Below, piece after piece: positions 1 to 8,782 of a stretch of DNA of 64,000 bases. The DNA lies in the NCBI RefSeq assembly GCF_009711225.1, contig NZ_WMIE01000002.1, forward strand, positions 336,215-400,214. The letters run 5' to 3'. The notes under the pieces were generated by a model that searched no databases, was not told the DNA's origin, and worked only from the letters and a program-made list of their open reading frames with translations. Every line of letters begins with the position of its first letter. Position 1 is the stretch's first letter. Origin of the DNA: Paracoccus aestuariivivens. GTDB lineage: Bacteria; Pseudomonadota; Alphaproteobacteria; Rhodobacterales; Rhodobacteraceae. A program made the translations under genes and the position numbers.

Positions 1-212
1 CCCGCGATGAAATCGCCCGCGCCGAAGCCGAGATCGAGGGTCTTGCCGATGAGGGGCTGACCTGGCGGGTGGCGCAATCCGCCCGTGCCCGTCAGCAGGC
101 CGACCATCCCTCGCTTGCCGATCTGTCCGATTTGGGCGAGGACCGCGCAGCGCTTTCGGCGCAGTTGAAAGCCGCGCTCGAGAACGAAATATGGCGCAAA
201 CCGCGCCGATGA
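1..212 (+). CDS. dnaG: DNA primase, C-terminal end (partial)
   Basis: An open frame enters from the left edge and ends with TGA at 210-212. The 69 visible residues are charged and helical (ending EIWRKPRR), like the C-terminal helicase-interacting end of DnaG. The identification rests mainly on context: dnaG directly precedes rpoD in the macromolecular-synthesis operon of many proteobacteria, and rpoD starts 151 bp downstream. The catalytic Toprim part lies outside the window, so the call cannot be proven from this piece. Primase makes the RNA primers used in replication. Confidence 0.7.
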   Translation, partial: RDEIARAEAEIEGLADEGLTWRVAQSARARQQADHPSLADLSDLGEDRAALSAQLKAALENEIWRKPRR

Positions 213-277
213 CACTGTGCGCCGCCGTGCGAATCGGCAGCGCCGAATCACCAGGGTCTTTCACCATGGGGCGGGCT

Positions 278-305
278 TTGATTCTGTCCGCGACTTGGTT
301 AGAAA
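278..305 (+). promoter_or_regulatory. Possible internal rpoD promoter
   Basis: TTGATT at 278-283 and TAGAAA at 300-305 are separated by 16 bp in the dnaG-rpoD gap, about 60 bp before the rpoD start. Each hexamer keeps about four consensus bases, so this is only a candidate. An internal promoter for rpoD is common in this operon. Confidence 0.3.
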
Positions 306-363
306 CGGCCGATACGCCGATCCCGATTCGCTGATTCGCGAATCACCGCTTAAGGGAGCCAGC

Positions 364-2355
364 ATGGCAGCCAATGACGACGACCAGAAGCCCGACACCA
401 AGGACGACGATCACTCGCTGGATATGAGTCAGGCTGGGGTGAAACGCATGATCGCCGAAGGGCGTGAGCGCGGTTACATCACCTATGATCAGCTGAACGC
501 TGTCATGCCACCGGAACAGGTCAGTTCCGACCAGATCGAAGACGTGATGTCGATGCTGTCCGAAATGGACATCCGCGTCGTCGAATCGGATGAAGAAACC
601 GACGAGAACGATTCGGCCGGCCAATTGGCCACGACCGGCTCGGGCTCGCGCGAAGTCGCCATCGCCACCACCGAAACCGAGAAGCTGGACCGCACCGACG
701 ATCCCGTCCGCATGTATCTGCGCGAGATGGGCTCGGTCGAACTGCTCTCGCGCGAGGGCGAGATCGCCATCGCCAAGCGGATCGAGGCTGGTCGCAACAC
801 GATGATCGCGGGTCTTTGCGAAAGCCCGCTGACCTTCAAAGCCATCACCATGTGGCGTCAGGAACTTCTGGACGAAGACATCCTGCTGCGCGACGTGATC
901 GACCTTGAAACCACCTTCGGCCGTTCGATGGACGAGGAAGGCGAAGAAGACGTCGTTCTCCCCGAGGCCGATGCGACTCCGCGTGCTGCCGGCAACGGCG
1001 CTGCCCGCGACGAGCAGGAATACGACGCCGACGGCAACCCGATGCGCCGCGCCGATGACGAGGAAGAGGACGAGGACGGCCAGAACCTGTCGCTTTCGGC
1101 GATGGAAGCCTCGCTGAAGCCGAAAGTCCTCGAAACGCTCGAAGCGATTGCGAACGGTTACGAAGAATTGGCGCATATGCAGGACAACCGCATGTCCGCC
1201 ACGCTGAACGAGGATGGCACGTTCTCGGCGGCACAAGAGATCGCCTATCAACACCTGCGCTCGCGTATCGTCGGGCTGGTGAACGAGCTTCACCTGCACA
1301 ACAACCGGATCGAGGCTCTGGTCGACCAGATCTACGGCATCAACCGTCGCATCGTGACCATCGACTCGGGCATGGTGAAACTGGCCGACGCGGCCCGCAT
1401 CAACCGTCGCGAGTTCATCGACGCCTATCGCGGTGCCGAGTTGGACCCGACCTGGATCGACCGGATGGAGGCCAATAAAGGCCGTGGCTGGCAGGTTCTG
1501 TTCGAGAAATCCCGCACGCAGGTCGAAAACCTGCGCGGCGATATGGCCATGGTCGGCCAGCACGTCGGCGTGGATATCGAAGAATTCCGCCGCATCGTGA
1601 ACCAGGTCCAGCGCGGCGAGAAAGAGGCCCGTCAGGCCAAGAAGGAAATGGTCGAGGCCAACCTGCGTCTGGTGATCTCGATTGCTAAAAAGTACACGAA
1701 CCGTGGTCTGCAATTCCTTGATCTTATTCAGGAAGGCAATATCGGTCTGATGAAGGCCGTGGACAAGTTCGAGTATCGCCGCGGCTACAAGTTCTCGACC
1801 TATGCGACCTGGTGGATCCGTCAGGCGATCACGCGCTCGATCGCGGATCAGGCCCGCACGATCCGTATCCCGGTCCATATGATCGAGACGATCAACAAGC
1901 TGGTCCGCACCGGTCGCCAGATGCTGCACGAAATCGGCCGCGAGCCGACCCCGGAAGAACTGGCAGAAAAGCTGCAGATGCCGCTGGAGAAGGTTCGCAA
2001 GGTGATGAAAATCGCCAAGGAGCCAATCTCGCTCGAAACCCCGATCGGGGACGAGGAAGACAGCCAGCTCGGCGATTTCATCGAGGACAAGAACGCGGTC
2101 CTGCCGCTGGATTCCGCCATTCAGGAAAACCTGAAGGAAACCACGACCCGCGTTCTGGCCAGCCTCACCCCTCGCGAGGAGCGGGTTCTGCGGATGCGTT
2201 TCGGCATCGGCATGAACACCGACCACACGCTGGAAGAGGTCGGGCAGCAGTTCTCGGTGACCCGCGAACGGATTCGCCAGATCGAAGCCAAGGCGCTGCG
2301 CAAGCTCAAGCACCCTTCCCGTTCGCGTAAATTGCGGTCGTTCTTGGATCAATAA
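364..2355 (+). CDS. rpoD: RNA polymerase primary sigma factor RpoD (sigma-70)
   Basis: The product is 663 residues and is the housekeeping sigma factor that directs RNA polymerase to most promoters. Region 1.1 lies in the first about 95 residues, region 1.2 near 110-140 ([11 protein letters not shown]), an acidic non-conserved insert at about 185-250, region 2 at about 427-500 ([16 protein letters not shown]), and region 4 at about 596-660 with the helix-turn-helix [19 protein letters not shown] chose ATG 364 because GGGAG lies just upstream and MAANDDD begins the conserved acidic N-terminus. The same frame stays open to 217, but that extension looks non-coding. Length and domains are normal for alphaproteobacteria. 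Confidence 0.98.
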   Translation: MAANDDDQKPDTKDDDHSLDMSQAGVKRMIAEGRERGYITYDQLNAVMPPEQVSSDQIEDVMSMLSEMDIRVVESDEETDENDSAGQLATTGSGSREVAIATTETEKLDRTDDPVRMYLREMGSVELLSREGEIAIAKRIEAGRNTMIAGLCESPLTFKAITMWRQELLDEDILLRDVIDLETTFGRSMDEEGEEDVVLPEADATPRAAGNGAARDEQEYDADGNPMRRADDEEEDEDGQNLSLSAMEASLKPKVLETLEAIANGYEELAHMQDNRMSATLNEDGTFSAAQEIAYQHLRSRIVGLVNELHLHNNRIEALVDQIYGINRRIVTIDSGMVKLADAARINRREFIDAYRGAELDPTWIDRMEANKGRGWQVLFEKSRTQVENLRGDMAMVGQHVGVDIEEFRRIVNQVQRGEKEARQAKKEMVEANLRLVISIAKKYTNRGLQFLDLIQEGNIGLMKAVDKFEYRRGYKFSTYATWWIRQAITRSIADQARTIRIPVHMIETINKLVRTGRQMLHEIGREPTPEELAEKLQMPLEKVRKVMKIAKEPISLETPIGDEEDSQLGDFIEDKNAVLPLDSAIQENLKETTTRVLASLTPREERVLRMRFGIGMNTDHTLEEVGQQFSVTRERIRQIEAKALRKLKHPSRSRKLRSFLDQ

Positions 2356-2356
2356 T

Positions 2357-2770
2357 TTGGAGACCGCGTTCTTCCTTTATCGAAGCCGGACAGAGTTGAC
2401 CGCAAGATCAACGCAATGTGCGGATATTCTACATGAGGCCAGAACGCGGAATCTCGAACTGGGTTTAACCGGCTATCTGCATCTTGAGGATGGCCGGTTC
2501 TACCAATGGCTCGAGGGACCAGCGCTTCCCTTGGACGATGTCGGGCAGATGATTGTCCGCGACCAGCGCCACCGCGATGTCGAATTTCTGTGGCGTGGCA
2601 ACCAGACCGAACGGCGGTTCCCGAATTGGCAAATGGGCTTCGGGACTTCGAGCGCAGGTACGTTGTTCGATTATGTGGCCGATCAAGGTATTCAGGTCAG
2701 CGATCTGAAACTGTTCGCCACCGGCCTTCTGCAGTTCATGCAATTTCGTTTTCGCGAAAAATCCGGCTAG
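2357..2770 (+). CDS. BLUF-domain blue-light sensor
   Basis: The product is 137 residues and consists almost entirely of a BLUF (blue light using FAD) domain. All the photocycle residues known from AppA are present: Tyr8 (FLYRSR), Asn32 (RTRNLELGLTG), Gln50 (FYQWLEG), Trp91 and Met93 (FPNWQMGF). About 40 residues follow with no effector domain, so it probably acts by protein contact. It starts one base after the rpoD stop, at TTG 2357. No later start would keep Tyr8. The ribosome site is weak, so translation may be coupled to rpoD. Family assignment is firm; the signalling partner is unknown. Confidence 0.9.
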   Translation: METAFFLYRSRTELTARSTQCADILHEARTRNLELGLTGYLHLEDGRFYQWLEGPALPLDDVGQMIVRDQRHRDVEFLWRGNQTERRFPNWQMGFGTSSAGTLFDYVADQGIQVSDLKLFATGLLQFMQFRFREKSG

Positions 2771-2846
2771 AGACCGGAACAGGTCGGGCGTCGGCCAGTA
2801 TCGGGCCCATGCCTGCCGGAACCCTTGATTTCACGGGGTAAAAAGT

Positions 2847-2858
2847 GAACACTCGTTC
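2847..2858. promoter_or_regulatory. GAAC-N4-GTTC palindrome upstream of rmuC
   Basis: GAACACTCGTTC is a perfect GAAC-N4-GTTC palindrome 41 bp before the rmuC start. This spacing is that of the Gram-positive SOS box. Alphaproteobacterial LexA normally uses GTTC-N7-GTTC, so LexA control is doubtful, although rmuC is a DNA-recombination gene. Confidence 0.25.
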
Positions 2859-2873
2859 CAAAGGCATAAAAAC

Positions 2874-2891
2874 GGCCGGTCTGGGCCGGCC
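2874..2891. terminator. Hairpin between the BLUF gene and rmuC
   Basis: GGCCGG (2874-2879) and CCGGCC (2886-2891) form a 6-bp stem preceded by five A bases on the plus strand. The T-run therefore follows the stem only when read on the minus strand. It could be a weak bidirectional terminator or an attenuating stem just ahead of rmuC. Confidence 0.35.
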
Positions 2892-2898
2892 CTGAAGG

Positions 2899-4356
2899 GT
2901 GCGAGCAGTGGGGCAAAATATTCCTGCATGGCTTGAGGATAGTGGAAATCTTCAGGTCTTGTTGATTGTCTTGGTCGGGTTGGTCGGCGCGCTGTGGCGG
3001 TCGGTCCGCCGCTCCCGCGAGAATGTCCGCCTGCTGTCGGCGCGGTTCCAGGCCGCCGAAACGGATCTGCGCCATCGTCTCGATCAGGAAAGCATAGCCC
3101 TACGCGAACAACTTCTGTCCTTGAGCCGCAGCGAGACACGGACCGAGAGCCTGTCGGAGCGACTGCAGGAACTGATCGAAGAACGCGATGAACTGACCGA
3201 CGCACTGCACCGCGAGCGCGGCAACCTGTCAAATTTGCAGCGCGAATTGGCCGAGGCCCGTCTTGCTGCCGACAAGGACCGCGAATCGGCCGAGCGTGAC
3301 ATCCAGACCCTGCGCGAACTGCGCGAGGAAATGACCGGTCAATTCCGCTTGATGGCCAATGAAAGTCTGCGCAGTCAGGGGGCCGAGATGCAGAAGTCTC
3401 ATGGCGACCAGTTGAACGCCTTGCTGACCCCGTTCAAAGAGCAGGTGAACCGTTTCCAGACCGAATTGCAGGCCCGCAACAAGGCGACGGATGAGGAACG
3501 CGCCCGTCTGAAAGAGCAGATCGAATTTCTTCACAAACGCTCGGAGCAGATCTCGCACGAGGCGGTCGCATTGACCCGCGCGCTGAAAGGCGACAGCCAG
3601 AAGCGCGGCGCGTGGGGCGAGATGATTCTTGAGCGTATTCTTGAGGATTCCGGCCTGATTTCGGGGACGCATTATCTGACCCAGACCAGTCAGCGCGATG
3701 CCGACGGCAAATTGTGGCGTCCCGATGTGATCGTGAAAATGCCTCAGAAAAAGGTGCTGGTGATCGACAGCAAGGTCTCGCTGGTGGCATATGAAGAGGC
3801 GGTGAATGCCGAAGAACCGGACCTGCGCGAAGTGGCGCTTCGTCGTCACGTCGCGTCGGTTCGCGGTCACGTCGCCCAGCTTGCCGCGAAAGGCTATCAG
3901 GCACTGGACGAAGGCTCGGTCGATTATGTCCTGATGTTCATTCCGGTCGAAGGTGCCTTTTCCGAGGCCCTGCGGGTCGATCCCGATCTTGCCCGCTATG
4001 CGATGGAGAACCGTGTCGGGCTTGCGACTCCGACGACGCTGATGCTGACGCTTCGCACGGTCGATCACATCTGGACCGTCGAGCGCCGCGAATCGAATGC
4101 CGCGCTGATTGCCGGTCGGGCAGGGCAGCTTTACGATAAGCTGCATGGCTTCGTCGCCGCGATGGAAGAGGTTGGCACTGCGCTGGACAAGGCGCAGAAA
4201 AGCCATGCGGTTGCGATTGATCGGCTGACGCGCGGCTCGGGCAATGTCATCCGGCAGGCCGAGATGCTGCGCGAATTGGGCGCACGGACGCAAAAGCGGA
4301 TCGGGCTGGATCATGACGGCGCGACTTTGTCAGCGCCCGAAGAGGCTGCAGAATGA
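2899..4356 (+). CDS. rmuC: DNA recombination protein RmuC
   Basis: The product is 485 residues. A single hydrophobic helix (about 17-35, VLLIVLVGLVGALW) is followed by a long charged coiled coil (about 40-230) and then the RmuC nuclease-like domain, with GAWGEMILERILEDSGL and VLVIDSKVSLVAYEEA. This is the usual RmuC layout; the family limits inversions and rearrangements at repeats. The start is GTG 2899, with a second in-frame GTG at 2908. The 3' end overlaps yjbQ by four bases (ATGA), so the two are translationally coupled. Confidence 0.93.
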   Translation: MRAVGQNIPAWLEDSGNLQVLLIVLVGLVGALWRSVRRSRENVRLLSARFQAAETDLRHRLDQESIALREQLLSLSRSETRTESLSERLQELIEERDELTDALHRERGNLSNLQRELAEARLAADKDRESAERDIQTLRELREEMTGQFRLMANESLRSQGAEMQKSHGDQLNALLTPFKEQVNRFQTELQARNKATDEERARLKEQIEFLHKRSEQISHEAVALTRALKGDSQKRGAWGEMILERILEDSGLISGTHYLTQTSQRDADGKLWRPDVIVKMPQKKVLVIDSKVSLVAYEEAVNAEEPDLREVALRRHVASVRGHVAQLAAKGYQALDEGSVDYVLMFIPVEGAFSEALRVDPDLARYAMENRVGLATPTTLMLTLRTVDHIWTVERRESNAALIAGRAGQLYDKLHGFVAAMEEVGTALDKAQKSHAVAIDRLTRGSGNVIRQAEMLRELGARTQKRIGLDHDGATLSAPEEAAE

Positions 4357-4778
4357 CGCTGTTTCGCCTGATCGTTGCGACGCAAGGCGCTGCCTGCCAC
4401 GATATCACTGACGAGATCGAGAGGTTTCTGGTCTTGAACGGGGCAACAGACGGGGTTGTCACGGTTTTCGTGCGGCACACTTCTTGTTCGCTGCTCATTC
4501 AGGAAAATGCCGATCCCGATGTGCGGCGCGACCTGCTGGACTGGCTTGACCGGATTGCACCCTCTGCTGACCATGCGTCGATGGCATGGATCACCCACCG
4601 CTCCGAGGGGCCGGACGATATGCCCGCCCATCTCAAGGCGGCGGTGTTGCCGACCAGCCTGCAAGTTCCGGTCGAAAAGGGCCGGATGGTGCTTGGGACT
4701 TGGCAAGGGATCTACCTTGTCGAGCATCGCCGTGCCCCACATCGGCGCGAGGTATTGGTGAAGTTTCAGGCAGACTGA
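4353..4778 (+). CDS. yjbQ: YjbQ/UPF0047 family protein (secondary thiamine-phosphate synthase type)
   Basis: The product is 141 residues, the normal length of the YjbQ family. The family core is present: FVRHTSCSLLIQENADPDV, the His-rich middle (SEGPDDMPAHLKA) and the C-terminal GTWQGIYLVEHR. E. coli YjbQ has weak thiamine-phosphate synthase activity, but the physiological role is not settled. ATG 4353 overlaps the rmuC stop by four bases, so it is probably expressed as the second gene of an rmuC-yjbQ operon. Confidence 0.88.
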   Translation: MTLFRLIVATQGAACHDITDEIERFLVLNGATDGVVTVFVRHTSCSLLIQENADPDVRRDLLDWLDRIAPSADHASMAWITHRSEGPDDMPAHLKAAVLPTSLQVPVEKGRMVLGTWQGIYLVEHRRAPHRREVLVKFQAD

Positions 4779-4815
4779 ATAGTGTCGCAGTCAGTTGGTT
4801 CGAAGTTCCTTTCAC

Positions 4816-4848
4816 TTGACAATTTGTTATGAAAACTTGCGTAACAAA
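4816..4848 (+). promoter_or_regulatory. Promoter element with inverted-repeat operator before the ABC operon
   Basis: A perfect -35 hexamer TTGACA (4816-4821) is followed by the inverted repeat TTTGTTA (4823-4829) and TAACAAA (4842-4848): 7-bp arms with a 12-bp spacer. The repeat covers the expected spacer and -10 region, as in repressor-controlled promoters. No strong -10 was found. The first ABC permease gene starts 29 bp downstream. Confidence 0.5.
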
Positions 4849-4877
4849 CGGGCAGGGTTGCAGTTTAAGGACCGGGG

Positions 4878-5747
4878 ATGGCTTCAGGTAACCGATCACA
4901 AAGTGCTCAGGGCCTGACCCTGATCGCGCCACCGTTGGGATACGCCCTTCTGGTCATGGCAGCGCCGCTGCTGACCATTCTGGCGTACTCGTTTCTCAAG
5001 GACGGATATCTGACCGTCATCCGCGAGTTCACGCTGGATAACTACCGCGCGGTATGGACCGACCCGATCGTGCGAACGGTCATGCTGCGCTCGCTCGGGG
5101 TGGCGGCGCTGGTGACCTTGGTGACCGTGGTGCTGGCATTTCCGGTGGCCTATTTCCTGAGCTTCGTCGTCTCGCCCTCGAAAAAGTCGATGTGGCTTTT
5201 CCTGATTACCATCCCGTTCTGGACCAGCTATCTGATCCGCGTTTTTCTGTGGAAAGTCATCCTCGGCTATAATGGCGTGGTCAATTCCGGCCTGAAAACG
5301 CTGGGCATCATCGAGCAGCCGCTGAGCTTCCTGCTGTACAATATCAATTCGATGGTAATCACGCTGGCACACGCCTATGCGCCCTTCGCCATCCTGCCGA
5401 TTTTCATAGCTCTGGAAAAGATCGACCGCTCGCTGCTTGAGGCTGGCCGCGATCTGGGCGAAAGCCGTGCCATGACATTCTGGCGTGTGACGCTGCCCTT
5501 GGCGATGCCGGGCGTGGTTGCGGCGTCGCTGATCGTGTTCATCCCGACCATCGGTGATTACGTCACCCCGGCGCTGATCGGCGGAGGCAAGATCCCGATG
5601 ATCGCGAACCTGATCCAGTCGCAGATGCTCGATCTTGATAACCGGCCGCTGGGTTCGGCGCTGGCGGTGACGGCGATGCTGATCGTTGCCGTGTTCAGCC
5701 TGATTTTCGTCGCCATGAACCGTCGCTTCCTGAAGGTGCGGCAATGA
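4878..5747 (+). CDS. ABC transporter permease, spermidine/putrescine type (PotB/PotH-like)
   Basis: The product is 289 residues with six predicted membrane helices. It has the inner-membrane permease (EAA) loop LLEAGRDLGESRAMTFWRVTLPLAMPG at about 190-215, which docks on the ATPase. Sequence style and length match PotB/PotH of the polyamine/opine/2-aminoethylphosphonate importer group. ATG 4878 follows the operator-like repeat. The end overlaps the second permease by four bases. The substrate cannot be read from the permease. Confidence 0.88.
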   Translation: MASGNRSQSAQGLTLIAPPLGYALLVMAAPLLTILAYSFLKDGYLTVIREFTLDNYRAVWTDPIVRTVMLRSLGVAALVTLVTVVLAFPVAYFLSFVVSPSKKSMWLFLITIPFWTSYLIRVFLWKVILGYNGVVNSGLKTLGIIEQPLSFLLYNINSMVITLAHAYAPFAILPIFIALEKIDRSLLEAGRDLGESRAMTFWRVTLPLAMPGVVAASLIVFIPTIGDYVTPALIGGGKIPMIANLIQSQMLDLDNRPLGSALAVTAMLIVAVFSLIFVAMNRRFLKVRQ

Positions 5748-6550
5748 AGGGCGGGGGTCTGCGCGCCTACGCGATCTGCTACCTGCTGTTCCTGTATGCG
5801 CCGATCGTGTTGCTGCCGATATTCGCGTTCAACTCGGGCACGATCATCGCGTTTCCGCTGAAGGGTTTCACCACCCAGTGGTTCCTGCAGATGTTCGAGA
5901 ATGCCTCGATGCGACGGGCCTTGGGAAACTCGCTGACCATCGCGGTCTGTTCGTCGATCTTTGCCACCTGCCTTGGTGTTTTCGCGGCGCGTGCCTCGAC
6001 GCGGTTCGAGTTTCCGGCCAAAGGTCCGATCATGGGCCTGATCATGCTGCCGCTGGTGCTGCCTGAAATCATCGTGTCGATCTCGCTGCTGGTCGTGCTG
6101 CTGTCGCTTGGAGTGCAGTTGAACATCCTGACCGTAATATTGGGCCACACCCTGATCTGCATGCCCTATGCCACGGTGATCCTGACAACGGCGTTCAATT
6201 CGCTCGACCGTTCGCTGGAGGAAGCCGCTTATGACCTTGGCGAAACGAAATGGAGCGCGTTCCGGCTGGTCATCCTACCGCTGGTCATGCCGGGTATCAT
6301 CTCGTCCTTGCTGATGAGTTTCACGATCAGCCTCGATGAATTCATCATCGCCTTTTTCCTTGCCGGGAATGAGCCGACGCTGCCGACCTATATCTACAGC
6401 CAGCTGCGCTTCCCGAAACAGATCCCGATGATCATGGCGCTGGGAACGGTGCTGGTGCTCATGTCGATCATCCTTTTGACCATTGCCGAATATTTCCGCC
6501 GTCGCGGCATCGCCAAGACCGGCGCCAAGGATACCGGAGGCTTCCTGTGA
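5744..6550 (+). CDS. ABC transporter permease, spermidine/putrescine type (PotC/PotI-like)
   Basis: The product is 268 residues with six predicted helices and the coupling loop LEEAAYDLGETKWSAFRLVILPLVMPG at about 165-190. The following segment SFTISLDEFIIAFFLAG is typical of PotC/PotI proteins. It is the second half of the heterodimeric membrane channel with the preceding permease. ATGA overlaps on both sides (5744-5747 and 6547-6550) show that the three ABC genes are made together. Confidence 0.88.
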   Translation: MKGGGLRAYAICYLLFLYAPIVLLPIFAFNSGTIIAFPLKGFTTQWFLQMFENASMRRALGNSLTIAVCSSIFATCLGVFAARASTRFEFPAKGPIMGLIMLPLVLPEIIVSISLLVVLLSLGVQLNILTVILGHTLICMPYATVILTTAFNSLDRSLEEAAYDLGETKWSAFRLVILPLVMPGIISSLLMSFTISLDEFIIAFFLAGNEPTLPTYIYSQLRFPKQIPMIMALGTVLVLMSIILLTIAEYFRRRGIAKTGAKDTGGFL

Positions 6551-7701
6551 CCACTTCCAGCAGTACCGCCGCGCATCGTGCCCGCACCGCCGCCGCGCGA
6601 CCGATGATCGAATGCAGGGCGATCCAGAAGCATTACGGCGACTACCATGCTTTGCGCGGGATCGACCTGACGATCCGTGCGGGAGAGTTCTTCTCGCTGC
6701 TCGGGCCTTCCGGATGCGGCAAGACGACGCTTCTGCGCACCATCGCGGGGTTCGAGGATATCCAGTCCGGCGTGATCCTGATCGACGGACAGGATATGGA
6801 GGGCGTACCCGCCAACAGCCGCCCCACCAATATGGTGTTCCAGTCCTATGCGATTTTTCCTCATCTGACTGTCGCCGAGAATGTCGGCTTCGGTCTGCGC
6901 CGCGATCCGCGCAGCAAGGCCGAGAAGGCCGCTGCGGTCGAGGAGGCGCTGGAGATGGTCGGCCTCAAGGGCTATGGCAAGCGCGCCTCGCATGCACTGT
7001 CGGGTGGTCAGCGGCAGCGCGTCGCCTTGGCGCGGGCGCTGATCCTGAAACCCAAAGTTCTGCTTCTGGACGAGCCGCTATCCGCGCTTGATCGCAAGAT
7101 GCGCGAACAGATGCAGGTCGAACTGATCAAGCTGCAGCGGCAGGTCGGGATCACCTTCGTTCTCGTGACCCATGATCAGGAAGAGGCTTTGGTCATGTCC
7201 GACCGAATCGCCGTCATGTTCGATGGCCAGATTGCCCAACTTGACGGCCCCGAGGCGCTATATGCCCGTCCGACAAGCCGTAGGGTTGCCAATTTTATCG
7301 GCGTGATGAACTTTCTGCCTGCCCATGTACTGGGCGATACGCCGAACGGGGTCGAGGTCGAGGTGCCGGGCTTTGGCCGCGTCGAGATCCCCTCGGCCAA
7401 TGTCAGCCATTCCGATCCGGGTGATGCCGGACCGCAGGTCGGCTTCCGGCCGGAAGCGGTCTCGATGGTCGGGGCAGGGCAGGTTGCGCAGGGCCGGATC
7501 ACCGAAGGCGTGATCGACGAGGTCGTATATTACGGTGATATGACCTATTACGATGTCCGTCTTGATGGCTCGGCCAGCTTCGATGGCAAGGCCCGTCCGG
7601 TGCGGATCGCGATGCGTAACGTCTTTGGTCGGGAAGTGCAGGATGTCGGAACTCGCGCAAAGGTGAGTTGGTCGCCGGGGTCACTGGTACTTTTCCGCTG
7701 A
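6547..7701 (+). CDS. ABC transporter ATP-binding protein, PotA-like
   Basis: The product is 384 residues. It has Walker A GPSGCGKTT (about 53-61), the Q-loop, signature LSGGQRQR (about 150), Walker B VLLLDEPLSALD (about 174), the switch His in VTHDQEEA, and a C-terminal TOBE regulatory domain (about 285-384). This is the PotA/FbpC arrangement. The start is taken as GTG 6547, overlapping the permease stop; the in-frame ATG at 6604 (MIECRAIQ) is an alternative. No substrate-binding protein gene lies on either side. Confidence 0.9.
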   Translation: MTTSSSTAAHRARTAAARPMIECRAIQKHYGDYHALRGIDLTIRAGEFFSLLGPSGCGKTTLLRTIAGFEDIQSGVILIDGQDMEGVPANSRPTNMVFQSYAIFPHLTVAENVGFGLRRDPRSKAEKAAAVEEALEMVGLKGYGKRASHALSGGQRQRVALARALILKPKVLLLDEPLSALDRKMREQMQVELIKLQRQVGITFVLVTHDQEEALVMSDRIAVMFDGQIAQLDGPEALYARPTSRRVANFIGVMNFLPAHVLGDTPNGVEVEVPGFGRVEIPSANVSHSDPGDAGPQVGFRPEAVSMVGAGQVAQGRITEGVIDEVVYYGDMTYYDVRLDGSASFDGKARPVRIAMRNVFGREVQDVGTRAKVSWSPGSLVLFR

Positions 7702-7797
7702 TCGCACTCAATCTAAGCGGGAAATTGCCATCTGTGATTTGCGGTGTCAGAAAGGCCGTGCGAGGTTCCTCGTATAAGCAACTGACGGAGATCTGGA

Positions 7798-8247
7798 ATG
7801 ATCGCACGATCCGCCATTCTTCCTGCACTGGCATTTACCGCCATCACCGCAACGACGGTTTTGGCACAGGCGACCGTGCCTGCATCCCCCGATCCGGCCG
7901 AGGCCACTGCGCAGACGCCGCAGGCGACCTCGCCCACGCCGCCTGATACCAGCGCCGCCTATGAAAGCGCGCGCAATCAGTTGGGTGTACTGACTTATTG
8001 TCAGGATAAAGGCTTTATCGACGCAAAAGCGGTCGAGACCCAGACCAAGCTTTTGGCGATGATTCCCGCTGGCGACACGGCCAAGGGGGATGCCGCCGAA
8101 ACCAAGGGTAAAAGCGGGACGGTATCTGCCATGGGCGTCGAACGCAGCCTCTCCGAGGCGGCGACCGAGCAGAAGACAACGGAAGATGCACTGTGCAAAC
8201 AGATGGACACTTTGCTGCAGCAACTCGCAGCGCAGATTCCAAGCTGA
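7798..8247 (+). CDS. Small secreted protein, conserved in Rhodobacteraceae
   Basis: The product is 149 residues. An N-terminal signal peptide (about 1-23, ending VLAQ) is followed by a Pro/Thr/Ala-rich linker and a compact conserved part (about 55-149) containing ARNQLGVLTYCQDKGFID, GTVSAMGVERSLSEAA and a second Cys in EDALCKQMDTLL. The two Cys probably form a periplasmic disulfide. Related proteins are, as I recall, sometimes labelled pore-forming ESAT-6 family, but nothing here shows a WXG motif or secretion locus. The function is unknown. ATG 7798 has GGAG upstream. Confidence 0.75.
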   Translation: MIARSAILPALAFTAITATTVLAQATVPASPDPAEATAQTPQATSPTPPDTSAAYESARNQLGVLTYCQDKGFIDAKAVETQTKLLAMIPAGDTAKGDAAETKGKSGTVSAMGVERSLSEAATEQKTTEDALCKQMDTLLQQLAAQIPS

Positions 8248-8264
8248 ACCGGAGACAAGACGCG

Positions 8265-8293
8265 GCCCGCCCGTCCAACCGGATCGGGCGGGC
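8265..8293. terminator. Convergent terminator hairpin
   Basis: GCCCGCCCG (8265-8273) and CGGGCGGGC (8285-8293) form a perfect 9-bp stem with an 11-nt loop, between the ends of two convergent genes (8247 and 8299). There is no long T-run. Confidence 0.6.
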
Positions 8294-8298
8294 GCATT

Positions 8299-8640
8299 CT
8301 AGACCGGCGGCAGGCCGGCCTGAACTTTTTTCGGCAGATGCTCCCGCACGATTCTGTAGCTATGCCTGATCCGGTGCGCCAATTCATCCGGCGCGGAATC
8401 CAGCGGCAAGGCAACCCAACTGCGATGCAGATAGGGCGCGCGCTCGGCGACATTGGTCTCGATCAGGAAGGTGGCCAGTTCGGGACTGTCGGTCTTGACC
8501 GAAACATGCGTTCCTACGGTTCCGGTCACCGCGAAAGTCTTGCCTCCGACTTTCCAGCAGTCATGCCCTCCGCCCCAGGGGTCGGACCATTCGGCCCCCG
8601 GCTGTGCGGAACATATTTCATTGACCAGTTCTCGGCTCAT
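8299..8640 (-). CDS. MmcQ/YjbR family protein
   Basis: The product is 113 residues with the family pattern: VNEICSAQPGAEWSDPWGGGHDCWKVGGKTFAV at the start, then VSVKTDSPELATFLIE, RSWVALPLD and a C-terminal HRIRHSYRIVREHLPKK. YjbR/MmcQ proteins have a CyaY-like fold and are proposed DNA-binding proteins of unknown role. I start the gene at ATG 8640. The frame stays open much further upstream, but that part is only the antisense of cysS. Confidence 0.85.
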   Translation of the reverse strand: MSRELVNEICSAQPGAEWSDPWGGGHDCWKVGGKTFAVTGTVGTHVSVKTDSPELATFLIETNVAERAPYLHRSWVALPLDSAPDELAHRIRHSYRIVREHLPKKVQAGLPPV

Positions 8641-8750
8641 GGCACGAGTTTTGCAGCCTCTCTTGGCAGAGGCAAGACGATGGTTTATGGCAACGGCATG
8701 AAGCTGCACGCCGCCACCATCCGTTGCATTATTACCGGCTGAAATTTCAG

Positions 8751-8782
8751 GCGGGCGTTCCTTCGTGACCAATGACGCCCGC
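8751..8782 (+). other. Hairpin in the cysS 5' region
   Basis: GCGGGCGT (8751-8758) and ACGCCCGC (8775-8782) form an 8-bp perfect stem 38 bp before the cysS start. There is no T-run. It could be a leader structure or part of an operator. The rest of the 180-bp gap shows no gene. Confidence 0.35.

Noticed and set aside
343..2352. 669-codon open frame antisense to rpoD
   Set aside because: It mirrors rpoD codon structure in GC-rich DNA, shows no domain, and rpoD is certain.
7798..8247. ESAT-6/type VII secretion substrate
   Set aside because: It has a Sec signal peptide and no WXG motif or type VII genes; the family label is not supported by the sequence.
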